64,000 bases of DNA from Minicystis rosea (GTDB lineage Bacteria > Myxococcota_A > Polyangia > Polyangiales > Polyangiaceae). The stretch lies in assembly GCA_001931535.1 (NCBI GenBank), contig CP016211.1:11702377-11766376 (forward strand), read 5' to 3'. A model generated the notes under the pieces. It saw only the letters and a program-made list of their open reading frames with translations, did not search any database and was not told the DNA's origin. Made by a program: the position numbers and the translations under genes. Shown here piece by piece: positions 1 through 8,890 of the stretch. Position 1 is the stretch's first letter. Each line of letters begins with the position of its first letter.

Positions 1-7
1 GCTCTTC

Positions 8-2308
8 ATGAAGCGTCCGCCGAGCGTGCTCTCGCGCGTGGGCGCCGCGCATCGCGGCCGCACCGAAGGGAGCGAGCTCGTGCGCGTGCTGGTCGAGCAG
101 CAGCGGGCCATGGCCGGTGAGATCGTGCTCGTGCCGCAAACCCTGTTGTGGACGCAGCGGCCCGAGCGGCTCGGGTTCTCGCTGGTCGACACCATCTTCG
201 GATCGGCGGATTTCCCGGGCGAAATGCGGGCCGCGGGGCAGCTCCTCTTCAATTACAAGAACTCGGTGGTGCGCGCCGGCGAGCCGGTGAGCGTGCGCGA
301 GTTCCTCGCCACCGAAGGCTCGGACGACGACGCCGTGGCTTCACGGCGGCTCACCTATGCGCTCCTCCGCAAGGTGGAGCGCGAGCGGCGCGCGGTGCTC
401 GGGCCGGTGCAGAAGCCGACCGATCGCGTCCGTGAAGAGGTGCTGCGCAGCCCCAAGCTCCAAGCGACGCTCCGCGATCTGGCGGGCCCCGACGAGAAGG
501 CGCGCGCGCTCCTCGAAGACAAAGCGCGGCGCATGCTGCGCGAGCTGATGACGACGCCCGATCCCAACCTCCTCCGCGGTTTGGAGACCGTGGCCGAGAC
601 ATTGGCCGAGCAGGTGTATGCGGGCGTCGACGTCGACAAGGCCGGCTTCGAGCGGGTGCGCGAGGCGGCGAAGCGCGGGACGGTGGTGCTCCTGCCCAGC
701 CACAAGAGCCATGTCGACTATCTCCTGCTCTCGCTCGTGATGCGCAAGAACGGGCTCGCCGTGCCCATGATCGCGGCCGGCGACAACCTCGACTTCTTCC
801 CCCTCGGGCCCATCTTCCGCCGCGCCGGCGCGTTCTTCATCCGGCGGAGCTTCCGCGGCGATCGGCTCTACACCGCGGTCGTCGACGCTTACATCCGCCG
901 GCTCATGCGCGATGGATTCTTCATCGAGTTCTTCCTCGAAGGCGGCCGCTCGCGCACCGGCAAGCTGCTCCCGCCCAAGCTCGGTCTCCTCAACATGGTG
1001 GTGGAGGCGGGGCTCACGCTGGAGGGACGCACGGTCTCCTTCGTTCCGGTGAGCATCGGTTACGAGCGCATGATGGAGGAGGGGGCTTATGCGCGCGAGC
1101 TCTCCGGCGCGCAAAAGCGCAAGGAGGACGCGGCCGGCCTGCTCAAGGTGGGCGCGGTGCTGCGCGAGAAATATGGGCGCACCAACGTGCAGTTCGGCCA
1201 AGTGATCGAGCTCGCCGAGATGCGCAGGCTGGTGGCCGACGAGGCCGCGGGGCCGCTGCCGCCGCCCAAGCGGCGCGCGCTCGTGAACCGCCTCGGGCAT
1301 CGGGTGATGAGCGAGATCAACCGGGTCACCGCGGTGACGCCGGGCTCGCTCGTGGCCATGGTGCTCCTCTGCCACGGCCGGCGCGGCCTGCCGCACGCGG
1401 AGCTCATCGATCATTGCCGGCGTTTGGTGAAGCTGGTTCATCGCTTCGGCGCGCGCACCACGCCTTCGCTCACGCGCGGCCACGCGGAGGGCGGCGTGGT
1501 CGACATGCGCGAGAGCGCCATCCGCGAGGCCGCCCAGCTCTACGTGCGCGGCGACCTCGTGGTGCAGCACGTGCCCGGCGACACGCTCACGCGCACCGCC
1601 AAGAAGCGCGCGCAGATCTACACCGGCGACGACGTCATCTACACCGTGCCCGACGAAGCGCGGCTGATGCTCGACATCTCCAAGAACATCATCGTCCACC
1701 TCTTCGTCGATCGCGCGCTCGTGAGCGTGGCGCTGCTCGCGCCGCCCGGCCCGCCCGCGTCGCGCGCGGCGGTGCGCGAGCGGGTCCAGTCGCTCTCTCG
1801 CCTGTTCAAGCTCGAGTTCATGTTCCGCGCCGACGCCTCGTTCGATCGCATCTTCGCCGACACCGTGGGCGACATGCTGGCGCAGGGCGAGCTCGCCGAA
1901 GGCAGCGGCGACACGCTCGCCTTCGGCCCCGGTCACGACGGCCTCGACGGTCGCGGTTGGGTGACGTTCTACGCCGCGGTCGTGCGCAGCTTCCTCGAGA
2001 GCTACCGCGTCGCCGCGCGGGCGCTCAAGGTCTTGGTCCGCGCGCCGCTCACCGAGAAGGAGCTCTCGCACAAGGCGCTCCGCACCGGCGAGCAGATGTT
2101 CTTGTCGGGCGAGATCGAGCGCAGCGAGGCCGTCTGCCAGCCGACGCTGGAGAACGCCTTCGCCGCCTTCGTCGATCAGGGCTACCTGAAGCGCGTCGAG
2201 GGCAAGCTCACCCTCTCCGAGTCCTTCGCTTCGGAGGACACCGTCGCGACCATCGAGGCCCGCGTCGCGAGCTACCTGCTCCGCCGCGCCGGCGAGGGGA
2301 GCTTCTGA
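8..2308 (+). CDS. plsB: Glycerol-3-phosphate acyltransferase (PlsB-type), left edge open
   Basis: Membrane-associated acyltransferase for the first acylation step of phospholipid synthesis (acyl donor plus sn-glycerol 3-phosphate to lysophosphatidate). The LPLAT core is clear: motif I HKSHVDY (HX4D, about residue 232), the GAFFIRRSF block, the FFLEGGRSRTG block near residues 308-318 and VPVSIGYER near 346. The long C-terminal region after the core is also PlsB-like. The reading frame stays open to base 2, so the true start may lie left of the window; the 766 residues seen are slightly shorter than E. coli PlsB. It ends at a stem-loop facing a convergent gene. It could prefer a different acyl acceptor, but the acyltransferase assignment is firm. 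Confidence 0.88.
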   Translation: MKRPPSVLSRVGAAHRGRTEGSELVRVLVEQQRAMAGEIVLVPQTLLWTQRPERLGFSLVDTIFGSADFPGEMRAAGQLLFNYKNSVVRAGEPVSVREFLATEGSDDDAVASRRLTYALLRKVERERRAVLGPVQKPTDRVREEVLRSPKLQATLRDLAGPDEKARALLEDKARRMLRELMTTPDPNLLRGLETVAETLAEQVYAGVDVDKAGFERVREAAKRGTVVLLPSHKSHVDYLLLSLVMRKNGLAVPMIAAGDNLDFFPLGPIFRRAGAFFIRRSFRGDRLYTAVVDAYIRRLMRDGFFIEFFLEGGRSRTGKLLPPKLGLLNMVVEAGLTLEGRTVSFVPVSIGYERMMEEGAYARELSGAQKRKEDAAGLLKVGAVLREKYGRTNVQFGQVIELAEMRRLVADEAAGPLPPPKRRALVNRLGHRVMSEINRVTAVTPGSLVAMVLLCHGRRGLPHAELIDHCRRLVKLVHRFGARTTPSLTRGHAEGGVVDMRESAIREAAQLYVRGDLVVQHVPGDTLTRTAKKRAQIYTGDDVIYTVPDEARLMLDISKNIIVHLFVDRALVSVALLAPPGPPASRAAVRERVQSLSRLFKLEFMFRADASFDRIFADTVGDMLAQGELAEGSGDTLAFGPGHDGLDGRGWVTFYAAVVRSFLESYRVAARALKVLVRAPLTEKELSHKALRTGEQMFLSGEIERSEAVCQPTLENAFAAFVDQGYLKRVEGKLTLSESFASEDTVATIEARVASYLLRRAGEGSF

Positions 2309-2332
2309 GCGGGAGCGCGACGCGGAGCCGCA

Positions 2333-2374
2333 GAGACGAAAAAGCCCAGATTCCTCCGGGCTTTCTCGCGTCTT
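2333..2374. terminator. Bidirectional terminator between plsB and the rdgC locus
   Basis: The stem AAAGCCC / GGGCTTT (2341-2347 and 2358-2364) is extended by an outer AGACG / CGTCT pairing, with A-rich sequence on one side and T-rich on the other. It sits between converging genes, so it can end transcription from both. Confidence 0.7.
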
Positions 2375-2414
2375 TGTGTCTCCGCACCGCGGCGTCGCAG
2401 ACGCCGATCGACGA

Positions 2415-3050
2415 TCAGGCCACGCGCAGCTTCGCGGGCGCGATCTCTTCTTCTTCCAGCGCGGGAGGCGGCGTGCTCTTCGGGCGCTCCACGTTGCCGA
2501 TGGCCTTCACCATCCCGCGCACCTTGCGGTAGGCGGCCACGTCGACGGCTTGATCGTGGAGCCAGGCGCGGATGGCGGGGACGACGGTGGCGTCCCACGC
2601 CGTCGAGAGGCGCAGCGCCACGAACTTGGCATAGAGGGAGGCCAGCATGGCCTCGAGATCCTCGATCAAGTACATGCGCTCGTAGAACTGCTCGTCGCCC
2701 TCTTCGTTCATGACCTTCGGGATCTTCACGGCGGAGAGACCGAGCGTCTCGGCCGTGAAGAGGAACGCGAAATCGAGCTCGCCGCGCGACACGCGCACGC
2801 GCGCTTGGGCGGGGAGCTTGCCTTGGCGCAGGGCCTCGTGTGCCTCCGGCGTCATGCTGGGCGCGGCGCCCTTGAGGCGGCTCTGCTCCTTCTCCTGCGT
2901 CAGCGCGATCTGCCCTTCGAGCAAGATCTCGCAGGGCCCGAAGCCCTCCACGTCGAAGCGGCCTTCCATGATCTCGCTCTCGAACCAGAGCCAGACCAGA
3001 AACTCTCGGCCCACGTAGCGACGCTTCTCGATCAGATCGGCGAGGTTCAT
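2415..3050 (-). CDS. RdgC-like protein, possible C-terminal half
   Basis: A 211-residue soluble protein encoded 10 bp downstream of the RdgC-like gene on the same strand, so the two are co-transcribed. The order of its segments recalls the C-terminal half of a standard proteobacterial RdgC of about 300 residues. It begins with a VWLWFESE block, then a segment ending in the strand QIALTQEKE. Next comes a helical stretch with MTPEAHEALRQGKLP, similar to the region of RdgC that precedes its LALDW strand. A run of strands ends in LGLSAVKIP, followed by a C-terminal helix. RdgC forms a DNA-encircling ring dimer and restrains RecA. Reading this gene as the missing half is inference from remembered E. 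coli RdgC; it could instead be an unrelated partner. A C-terminal tail rich in Pro and Glu is extra. Confidence 0.5.
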   Translation of the reverse strand: MNLADLIEKRRYVGREFLVWLWFESEIMEGRFDVEGFGPCEILLEGQIALTQEKEQSRLKGAAPSMTPEAHEALRQGKLPAQARVRVSRGELDFAFLFTAETLGLSAVKIPKVMNEEGDEQFYERMYLIEDLEAMLASLYAKFVALRLSTAWDATVVPAIRAWLHDQAVDVAAYRKVRGMVKAIGNVERPKSTPPPALEEEEIAPAKLRVA

Positions 3051-3060
3051 CAGTGGCTCC

Positions 3061-3684
3061 TCAGGGTTGAAGGGCGTGGAAGGCGGTGGGCTTCAGCGAC
3101 TCGAAGGCCGCGACCTGCACGGGCGAGAGGCCGATGTCCGCGGCGGTGGTGTACGGGCTCTGCGGCACGAGCTGCATGCCGAAGGTGTCCTCGAACAGCT
3201 CGGAGAGGCCTTCGTGCACGCGGGCGGACTGGTTCCAGAAGCGGACCACGCCGGTGTCGAGGTTCCACGACAGATCGATGACCTTCATCACGGGCATGAG
3301 CTGCGCGCGCAGCCGGCGCGAGACCACCGCCTTGAGCTCCTCCTTCTCGCGCTTGCCGAGCTTCTCGCGGCCGCGCTTCTGGAGGTGCTCGCGCTCGGCC
3401 TCGGCGAAGTGGGCCTTGAAGAGCGGCGACGGGATCTGCCAGCGATCGACGCGGTACCCGAGGTTCAGGTACGAGTTGTAGAAGACCTTCGCGTGATCGA
3501 TCTCGCAGTCGAGCGGGTTCTCGATCGAGCACCATCCGGCGCGTTGCTCGTCCTCCTCCTCGACGGTGAGCGGGCGGAACGCGCGCAGGCGCAGCCGCTC
3601 GATGAAGGTGTCGCGGAAGCCTTCGGGCAGCTCACCGCGGACGTAGAACTTCGCGAAGGAGATGGATCCTTTGAGTGCTCCCAA
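3061..3684 (-). CDS. rdgC: Recombination-associated protein RdgC-like (N-terminal part)
   Basis: A protein of 207 residues matching the short RdgC-annotated family of Myxococcota: an opening GALKGSISFAKFYVRGELP, a GWCSIENP segment, a basic helix containing LGKREKEELKAVV, and a strand pair VMKVIDLSWNLDTGVVRFW. RdgC binds double-stranded DNA and modulates RecA-dependent recombination. The start is TTG at 3684, set by a good GAGAGGAG ribosome site a few bases upstream; no ATG or GTG fits as well. It is the first gene of a two-gene operon with the gene ending at 2415. At about two thirds of the usual length it lacks the C-terminal third of standard RdgC. Confidence 0.72.
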   Translation of the reverse strand: MGALKGSISFAKFYVRGELPEGFRDTFIERLRLRAFRPLTVEEEDEQRAGWCSIENPLDCEIDHAKVFYNSYLNLGYRVDRWQIPSPLFKAHFAEAEREHLQKRGREKLGKREKEELKAVVSRRLRAQLMPVMKVIDLSWNLDTGVVRFWNQSARVHEGLSELFEDTFGMQLVPQSPYTTAADIGLSPVQVAAFESLKPTAFHALQP

Positions 3685-3840
3685 TGTGTCTCCTCTCTCA
3701 GGGAGCGCGGAGGCTATCGGCCCTGGCGAAGGCGGCCAAAAAAGCGTCCGGATCCGGAGAGATAGCGCGTGAAATGGATGACAGGATCCCGGCGTGCCGC
3801 GGATCTCGCGTCCTTCGCGATCGGGTAGTATGCCGCCGTC

Positions 3841-4692
3841 ATGCAGTGCCGGTTCTTCGTTCTTCTGCTCGCGGCGGCGGCGCTCTTCTGCGCGGGCTGC
3901 GCCGGCACACCGTCGCCGCTGACCCCGGCGATCCGCGGATCGATCGGCGTGCCCCACAACGGCATGATCACCAACGCCGTCACGCTCCCGAGGAAGGGCG
4001 AGGGCTACGCGCTCTATCGCAACAACGATCGCAATTGGGGCAACCCGCGGCTCGTCGCCGCGATTCAGAGCGCGGCGAAGACGGTGTCGCGCGCGCGACC
4101 CGGCGGCGCGCGGCTCGTCATCGGTGACATCTCCGCGCGTTGGGGCGGTGAAGCGAGCGGCCATCACTCGCATCGCAATGGGCGCGACGCCGATCTCTTG
4201 ATCTACGCGCTCACGCCCGAGGGCAGGTCGATCGAGTCGCCCGGCTTCGTGCGCTTCGGGCCCGATGGGCTCGGCGAGATCGAGAAGGGCAAGTTCGTGC
4301 GCATCGATCTGGCGCGCGAGTGGCAGCTCGTGAAAGCGCTCGTGACCTCGCCCGAGGCCAACGTGCAATGGCTCTTCTTCGCGCGTTGGTTGGAGGCGAT
4401 GGTCGTCGAATACGCGCGCGCCCGCGGCGAAGATCCGGAGCTCGTGTGGCACGCCGAGAGCGTGCTGCTCCAACCGGGCGACAGCGCTGCACACGACGAT
4501 CACCTCCACCTGCGCGTCGCCTGCACGCCCGACGAGTCGATCGCGGGCTGCCTCGGAGGCGGGCCTTATTGGCCTTGGCTGCCGGCCCTGCCGCAGCTCC
4601 AAGCGCCCGCGGACGGCGAGCTCGCGCGCGCCATCATCGGTGATCTGCTGCCGGCGATGCCGGCCGCGCCCGAGGCCCGATCGGCGCCGTGA
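3841..4692 (+). CDS. mepA: Penicillin-insensitive murein endopeptidase-like lipoprotein (MepA / peptidase M74)
   Basis: A secreted zinc endopeptidase predicted to cut D-Ala-meso-DAP cross-links in peptidoglycan. The N-terminus is a lipoprotein signal ending in the lipobox AGC (about residue 20), so the mature enzyme should be membrane-anchored. The LAS-metallopeptidase motifs are intact: GHHSHRNGRDAD (residues 107-118, HxxxGRDxD) and HDDHLHLR (about 217-224), supplying the zinc ligands and catalytic His. Length (283) fits MepA. The stop codon overlaps the GTG start of the methyltransferase (GTGA), indicating translational coupling even though the two functions look unrelated. Confidence 0.87.
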   Translation: MQCRFFVLLLAAAALFCAGCAGTPSPLTPAIRGSIGVPHNGMITNAVTLPRKGEGYALYRNNDRNWGNPRLVAAIQSAAKTVSRARPGGARLVIGDISARWGGEASGHHSHRNGRDADLLIYALTPEGRSIESPGFVRFGPDGLGEIEKGKFVRIDLAREWQLVKALVTSPEANVQWLFFARWLEAMVVEYARARGEDPELVWHAESVLLQPGDSAAHDDHLHLRVACTPDESIAGCLGGGPYWPWLPALPQLQAPADGELARAIIGDLLPAMPAAPEARSAP

Positions 4693-5672
4693 GCCACGCG
4701 CCGACGCAGAAGACTCTCCTCCCGCTCGGGCCCGGCGGCATCCTCGCGCACGCCGATGCGCTCGATGTCTGTCGCCTCCTGCCGGCGGAGGTGCGTTTCG
4801 ATCTCGTGTACCTCGATCCCCCGTACAGCGTCGGCACCGTGATGGCCGCGCGCGTCGAGGCCGGGCAGACGCGCGGCCGGCGGCGCGCGGAGAGCGGACC
4901 CGTCGCCTACGACGATCGCGACGACCCCGACGAGCTCGTATCCATGCTCGTGCCTCGCCTCGCCGCGGTTCGCGAGCGCATGGCGGCGGCCGCGACGATG
5001 TACCTGCACCTCGATCACCGCGCCGTCCACGAGGCCAAGGTCGCCGCCGATCGCATCTTCGGGCGGGGCGCGTTCCTCGGCGAGATCGTCTGGTCACCGG
5101 GCAACGGCAGTCGGGGCGCGCGCGGGTTCGCGGTCACGCACCAAACGATCTTGGTCTACGTGCGCCGCGCCGAAGAGCGCCGCGACGTCGTCTACAACGC
5201 GAGCGATCCTTGTCTCCGCGAGCCCTTCGCCGAGACGAGCCTGACGATGCACTTTCGCAACGTGGACGCGGAGGGGCGTCGCTACCGAGAGCGCGTCATC
5301 AATGGCAAGGCTTATCGTTACTACGCCGACGAGGGGCGGCGGCTCGGGAGCGTGTGGACCGACATCTCGGCGATGGTGGCCAACACGCCGCTCCGCCGCG
5401 AGGGCACCGGCTACCCGACGCAGAAGCCCGAGCGCCTCCTCGAGCGCATCGTGCGGGCGTCGAGCCGGGAGGGGCAGACGGTGGCTGATCTGATGTGCGG
5501 CAGCGGCACGACCGCCGTCGTCGCCGCTCGGCTCGGCCGGCGCTTCGTCGCGGGCGATCGCAGCGATCTCGCGTTTCGGGTGACCGCCGAGCGGCTCGAA
5601 GCGAACGGCGCATCGTTCACGCTCCTCGGCACCCAGGAACCGGATAAAGTGATGAGGACCGACAGCGAGTGA
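4689..5672 (+). CDS. Orphan site-specific DNA methyltransferase (beta-class, N6-adenine or N4-cytosine)
   Basis: An AdoMet-dependent DNA amino-methyltransferase. The catalytic motif DPPY is near residue 43. The AdoMet-binding motif comes later (DLMCGSGTT, about 267-275), with a target-recognition region between them, which is the beta-class order. The YPTQKPERLLERIV segment just before the AdoMet motif is typical of the family. DPPY suggests N6-adenine, but N4-cytosine cannot be excluded. GTG start, overlapping the mepA-like stop by 4 bp. No restriction endonuclease, specificity subunit or helicase is nearby, so it is probably a solitary regulatory or protective methylase. Confidence 0.85.
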   Translation: MSHAPTQKTLLPLGPGGILAHADALDVCRLLPAEVRFDLVYLDPPYSVGTVMAARVEAGQTRGRRRAESGPVAYDDRDDPDELVSMLVPRLAAVRERMAAAATMYLHLDHRAVHEAKVAADRIFGRGAFLGEIVWSPGNGSRGARGFAVTHQTILVYVRRAEERRDVVYNASDPCLREPFAETSLTMHFRNVDAEGRRYRERVINGKAYRYYADEGRRLGSVWTDISAMVANTPLRREGTGYPTQKPERLLERIVRASSREGQTVADLMCGSGTTAVVAARLGRRFVAGDRSDLAFRVTAERLEANGASFTLLGTQEPDKVMRTDSE

Positions 5673-5710
5673 CGTTGACGAAGTAAGGACTACTCCCCAG
5701 AAAGCGCGAG

Positions 5711-6661
5711 ATGACCTCGACCTCGTATGCGCGGGGCCTCCGCGATCTCGGCGGCGGTTGCTACGCGTACCTTCAACCCGATGGATCGTGGGGGCTCAGC
5801 AATGCGGGGCTCGTGGTCGATGGAGGCGAGTCGCTCCTCGTCGACACCCTCTTCGATCGCGCCCACACGGAGGCGATGCTCACCGCCATGCGAGCCGCCG
5901 AGCCGAGCGCGGCGCGCATCGGCACGGTGGTGAACACGCATCACAACGGCGATCACTGCTTTGGCAACGAGCTCTGCGAGGGCGCCGAGATCATCGCCTC
6001 GCAGGCGGCCGCGGCCGCCATGTTGAAGGAGCCGCCCGCCCTGCTGCACGGCTTCCTCGCCAACGCCGGGCAGCTCGGCCCGCTCGGCGAGTATCTGATT
6101 CATTGCTTCGGTCGCTTCGACTTCGCGGGCATCCGCCAAGTGCTCCCCACCGTGACGTTCACGGGCCGGCTCGAGCGCCGCGTGGGTGACAAGCTCGTCG
6201 AGCTCGTCGAGGTCGGCCCGGCGCACACGGGCGGTGACGTGATCGTCCACGTGCCCTCGAGCCACACGGTGTTCACGGGCGACATCCTCTTCATCGAGGT
6301 CCACCCGATCATGTGGGCCGGCCCGGTGAGCAATTGGCTTGAGGCCTGCGAGCAGATCCTCGCGATGGATGTCGACGCCGTCATCCCCGGTCACGGGCCC
6401 ACCACCGACAAGAACGGTGTCCGCGAGATGATGCGATATCTCGCCTACGTGCGTGACGAAGCGAAGAAGCGTTACGACGCGGGCATGCCGGTGTTCGACG
6501 CCGCGGCCGACATCGCGCTCACCGATTGGTCGAGCTGGGGGGACGCGGAGCGCATCGTCGTCAACGTGGCTTCGATGTACCGCGAGCTCTCGGGCGATGC
6601 TTCTCCGGCCGAGCCCGCGGCCCTGTTCGCCATGATGGCGCGCATCAAGCAAATGCGTTGA
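5711..6661 (+). CDS. MBL-fold metallo-hydrolase with HxNxDH metal motif
   Basis: A metallo-beta-lactamase fold hydrolase of 316 residues with no signal peptide. The signature segment reads NTHHNGDHCFGN (about residues 75-86); where most family members have HxHxDH, the second His is Asn. Later ligands look intact: HTGGD (about 174), FTGDILF and IPGHGPT. The substrate is unknown; cytosolic relatives include esterases, lactonases and glyoxalase-II-like enzymes. The gene stands alone, 38 bp after the methyltransferase and convergent with the next gene, with only 4 bp between the stops. Confidence 0.82.
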   Translation: MTSTSYARGLRDLGGGCYAYLQPDGSWGLSNAGLVVDGGESLLVDTLFDRAHTEAMLTAMRAAEPSAARIGTVVNTHHNGDHCFGNELCEGAEIIASQAAAAAMLKEPPALLHGFLANAGQLGPLGEYLIHCFGRFDFAGIRQVLPTVTFTGRLERRVGDKLVELVEVGPAHTGGDVIVHVPSSHTVFTGDILFIEVHPIMWAGPVSNWLEACEQILAMDVDAVIPGHGPTTDKNGVREMMRYLAYVRDEAKKRYDAGMPVFDAAADIALTDWSSWGDAERIVVNVASMYRELSGDASPAEPAALFAMMARIKQMR

Positions 6662-6665
6662 GGGC

Positions 6666-7148
6666 CTACTCGATGACGTGCATGGGCGCGAGATCGTGCC
6701 AATCGCCCTCGGGGGCGACGCGCATCGCGGGCCAGGCGGCGGCGCCGAGATCGGGGATGAAGACCTCGACGTCGCCGTCCGGCAAGCGGCGCGCGAGCAC
6801 GCCGTCGCGGCCCGGCTCGCGCAGGCGACCGATGATGCGATATCGCATCACGGCCCCGCTCGGGTGACGCTCTTCCCAGGTCCCGCGATCGACGCGGGCC
6901 CATTCGCGCCGCTCGGACACCTCACCCACGATGAGGAGCCAGAAGCGATGAGGCTCCGGCCCTTCGCGCGCCGTCGAGACTGCGCGACGTGGCTCCGGCT
7001 CCTGCTCCGGCGTGGCGGCGCTCGCGCGGGGGCGCGCTTGCTGCTCGATCCAAACCACGTTCGCCGCCTCGGGCCCCGCCGCCGGCGCCGCGCACGACGC
7101 CGTCGCGAGCAGCGCCGCGCTCCAAAGGCAGGACGGGCCGCGCTTCAC
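6666..7148 (-). CDS. Small secreted lipoprotein of unknown function
   Basis: A 160-residue protein. The chosen GTG start at 7148 gives a short basic leader, a hydrophobic stretch and the lipobox ATASC, followed by an Ala/Pro/Glu-rich linker. A compact C-terminal part of about 90 residues (from RFWLLIVGEVSERREW) is rich in Trp and Arg and reads like a small beta domain. An ATG at 7205 would add 19 residues and bury the signal, so it is less likely. No family was recognised, and it has no operon partner. Confidence 0.55.
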   Translation of the reverse strand: MKRGPSCLWSAALLATASCAAPAAGPEAANVVWIEQQARPRASAATPEQEPEPRRAVSTAREGPEPHRFWLLIVGEVSERREWARVDRGTWEERHPSGAVMRYRIIGRLREPGRDGVLARRLPDGDVEVFIPDLGAAAWPAMRVAPEGDWHDLAPMHVIE

Positions 7149-7445
7149 GCGGGATCGACACCGGGATGACGCCGCGCTTGGGTGCGCGCGCTCCACAGCC
7201 GTCATTCGTTTGGGGCGCAGCGCTTCCCGCTCGGCACGTGATTCACCATCTCGGCGCCACCGTGATCGGGGCACGGGTCGGGTCACGCGGGTCGCGCCGC
7301 CGCGTGCTTCGCGGAAGGCTTCGAGGACACCGGACCGTGGCGCGAGTGTGTCAGCGAGGGGCGATCGTGCGTCTGCCGGAAGGGCCGTGATACGGGTGAG
7401 GGTGAACGCTTCCGTGCCCAGCACCGGCGCCGCCTCAAGGACTCC

Positions 7446-8837
7446 ATGAAGAACACATCCTCCCTCGTGCTCGTCACCCTCTTCGCCGTCGCGGCGACGA
7501 GCGCCTCCGGTTGCGCCGGCTCCGAGGAGACGAGATCCGACGACGAGCCGGCCGCGCCTTCGGGGCGCGTGCACGTCGGCGAGTTCATCGCCCACGTCAG
7601 CCCGCGGCGGGGCACCATCTCCTTCGAGCGCGTCGCGCGCACGCCGCGCGGTCCGGGGGTGACACCGCAAAGCCTCGACGAGATCACGCTCACGCAGGAC
7701 AACGTCCCGGGGAGCGGCCCCGCCAACACGGTCGAGCTGGTGACCAACAGCACGGGGATCGACGGCGAGTGTCCGGCCGGGTTCCAGACCAAGACGTTCT
7801 GCGGCAACGTCACGTTGCGGAGCTTCTACGCCGGTCGCGCGCTCAGCAACGTGTACGTGCAAGCGACGAAGATCACCGACAACGACGGCAACGATCTCAG
7901 CGGTCACAGCGGGAAGAACAGCGATGCTTCCTATGTCGTCGGCGCGAGCACGCTCCTCTCCAACACGCTCGGGCTGTGGAGGTACACGGGGAGCGGCGTG
8001 ACCACGCCGGGCGTCATCGCCCAGAGCACGGCCACCAACGGGGGCGGCAACGCCGGCTCGCGTGATTGGGTGTTCGACAACCCCGATGGGGCGGACACCC
8101 ATATTCATCTCCATGTCTTCGCGACGCTGACGTACAGCTCTTATACGTTCTCGTCGCTCTCGCCGACGCTCCCCACCATCAACAATGCCTGCGTGCAGGG
8201 AGGCACCAAGAACCTCTCGCAGAGCTCGGGAATCAGCATGTTCCAAATGAACGTGCCATTCCCGTTCACGCTCTATGGCACGACGTACCTGCCGGGGACG
8301 ACGGCGGGCAAGCTGACGATGAGCCGTTATGGCGCCATCGGCTTCGGCGCGCTCAGCACGGCGACCGGATCGGCCTACAACACCGGCACCAACGTCGCGC
8401 TGCCGAGCACGGCCGCGGCGGCGCACCGGCCGGCCATCTACCCGTTCTGGGAGAACCTCAATTACACGACCAACAACTCCACCATCACCAACAGCCCTTC
8501 GGGCGTCTGCACGCTGGTGAGCGGGGCGGAGCCGAACCGTTTGCTCGTCGTCACTTGGCACGACATGAAGTTCACGGGCGACACGGGCGCGGTCTATCCG
8601 GGGTCGCCGAACATCACCTTCTCGGCGATCCTGCACGAGGGATCGGACGTCATCGATTTCGCCTATGGAGTCATGGCGAACTCCGTGGCTTCGCGGGCGA
8701 ACGGCGGGGCCGCGACGATCGGTGTGCAGAACGAGGCGGGCACCGTGGCCACCGCCAAGAACTCGGTCGCGGGCAGCGTCACGACCAACACGGTCGTCGG
8801 CAACGGCTGCAAGTACACCCTGACGCCGAACCCGTAA
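7446..8837 (+). CDS. Secreted lipoprotein, Ser/Thr/Gly/Asn-rich, unknown function
   Basis: A 463-residue exported protein. The signal peptide ends in a lipobox-like SGC at residues 21-23. A Thr/Asn/Gly-rich middle follows, then a C-terminal domain (about 255-460) containing PFPFTLYGTTYLP, YGAIGFG, RPAIYPFWENL and a NRLLVVTWHDM strand. These phrases are like the all-beta 'FYG...' domains of secreted proteins that present a surface, and two Cys near the end could pair. Base composition is as high-GC as its neighbours, apart from the Asn/Thr-rich codons. Function unknown; it is probably a cell-surface or secreted protein. Confidence 0.7.
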   Translation: MKNTSSLVLVTLFAVAATSASGCAGSEETRSDDEPAAPSGRVHVGEFIAHVSPRRGTISFERVARTPRGPGVTPQSLDEITLTQDNVPGSGPANTVELVTNSTGIDGECPAGFQTKTFCGNVTLRSFYAGRALSNVYVQATKITDNDGNDLSGHSGKNSDASYVVGASTLLSNTLGLWRYTGSGVTTPGVIAQSTATNGGGNAGSRDWVFDNPDGADTHIHLHVFATLTYSSYTFSSLSPTLPTINNACVQGGTKNLSQSSGISMFQMNVPFPFTLYGTTYLPGTTAGKLTMSRYGAIGFGALSTATGSAYNTGTNVALPSTAAAAHRPAIYPFWENLNYTTNNSTITNSPSGVCTLVSGAEPNRLLVVTWHDMKFTGDTGAVYPGSPNITFSAILHEGSDVIDFAYGVMANSVASRANGGAATIGVQNEAGTVATAKNSVAGSVTTNTVVGNGCKYTLTPNP

Positions 8838-8851
8838 CGCCGCTTCGCGCG

Positions 8852-8880
8852 CAGGCGTCGTTGCGATGGAGCGACGCCTG
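8852..8880. terminator. Hairpin between convergent genes
   Basis: A perfect 9-bp stem CAGGCGTCG / CGACGCCTG around an 11-base loop lies 14 bp after the preceding stop and 10 bp before the next converging stop. There is no T-run, so it is Rho-dependent or simply a blocking hairpin. Confidence 0.55.
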
Positions 8881-8890
8881 AGCGCGGCTG

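Noticed and set aside
341..2071. Minus-strand frame of 576 codons
   Set aside because: Antisense shadow of plsB; low-complexity composition and no domain.
4689..5672. Restriction-modification system
   Set aside because: No endonuclease or specificity gene is adjacent to the methyltransferase.
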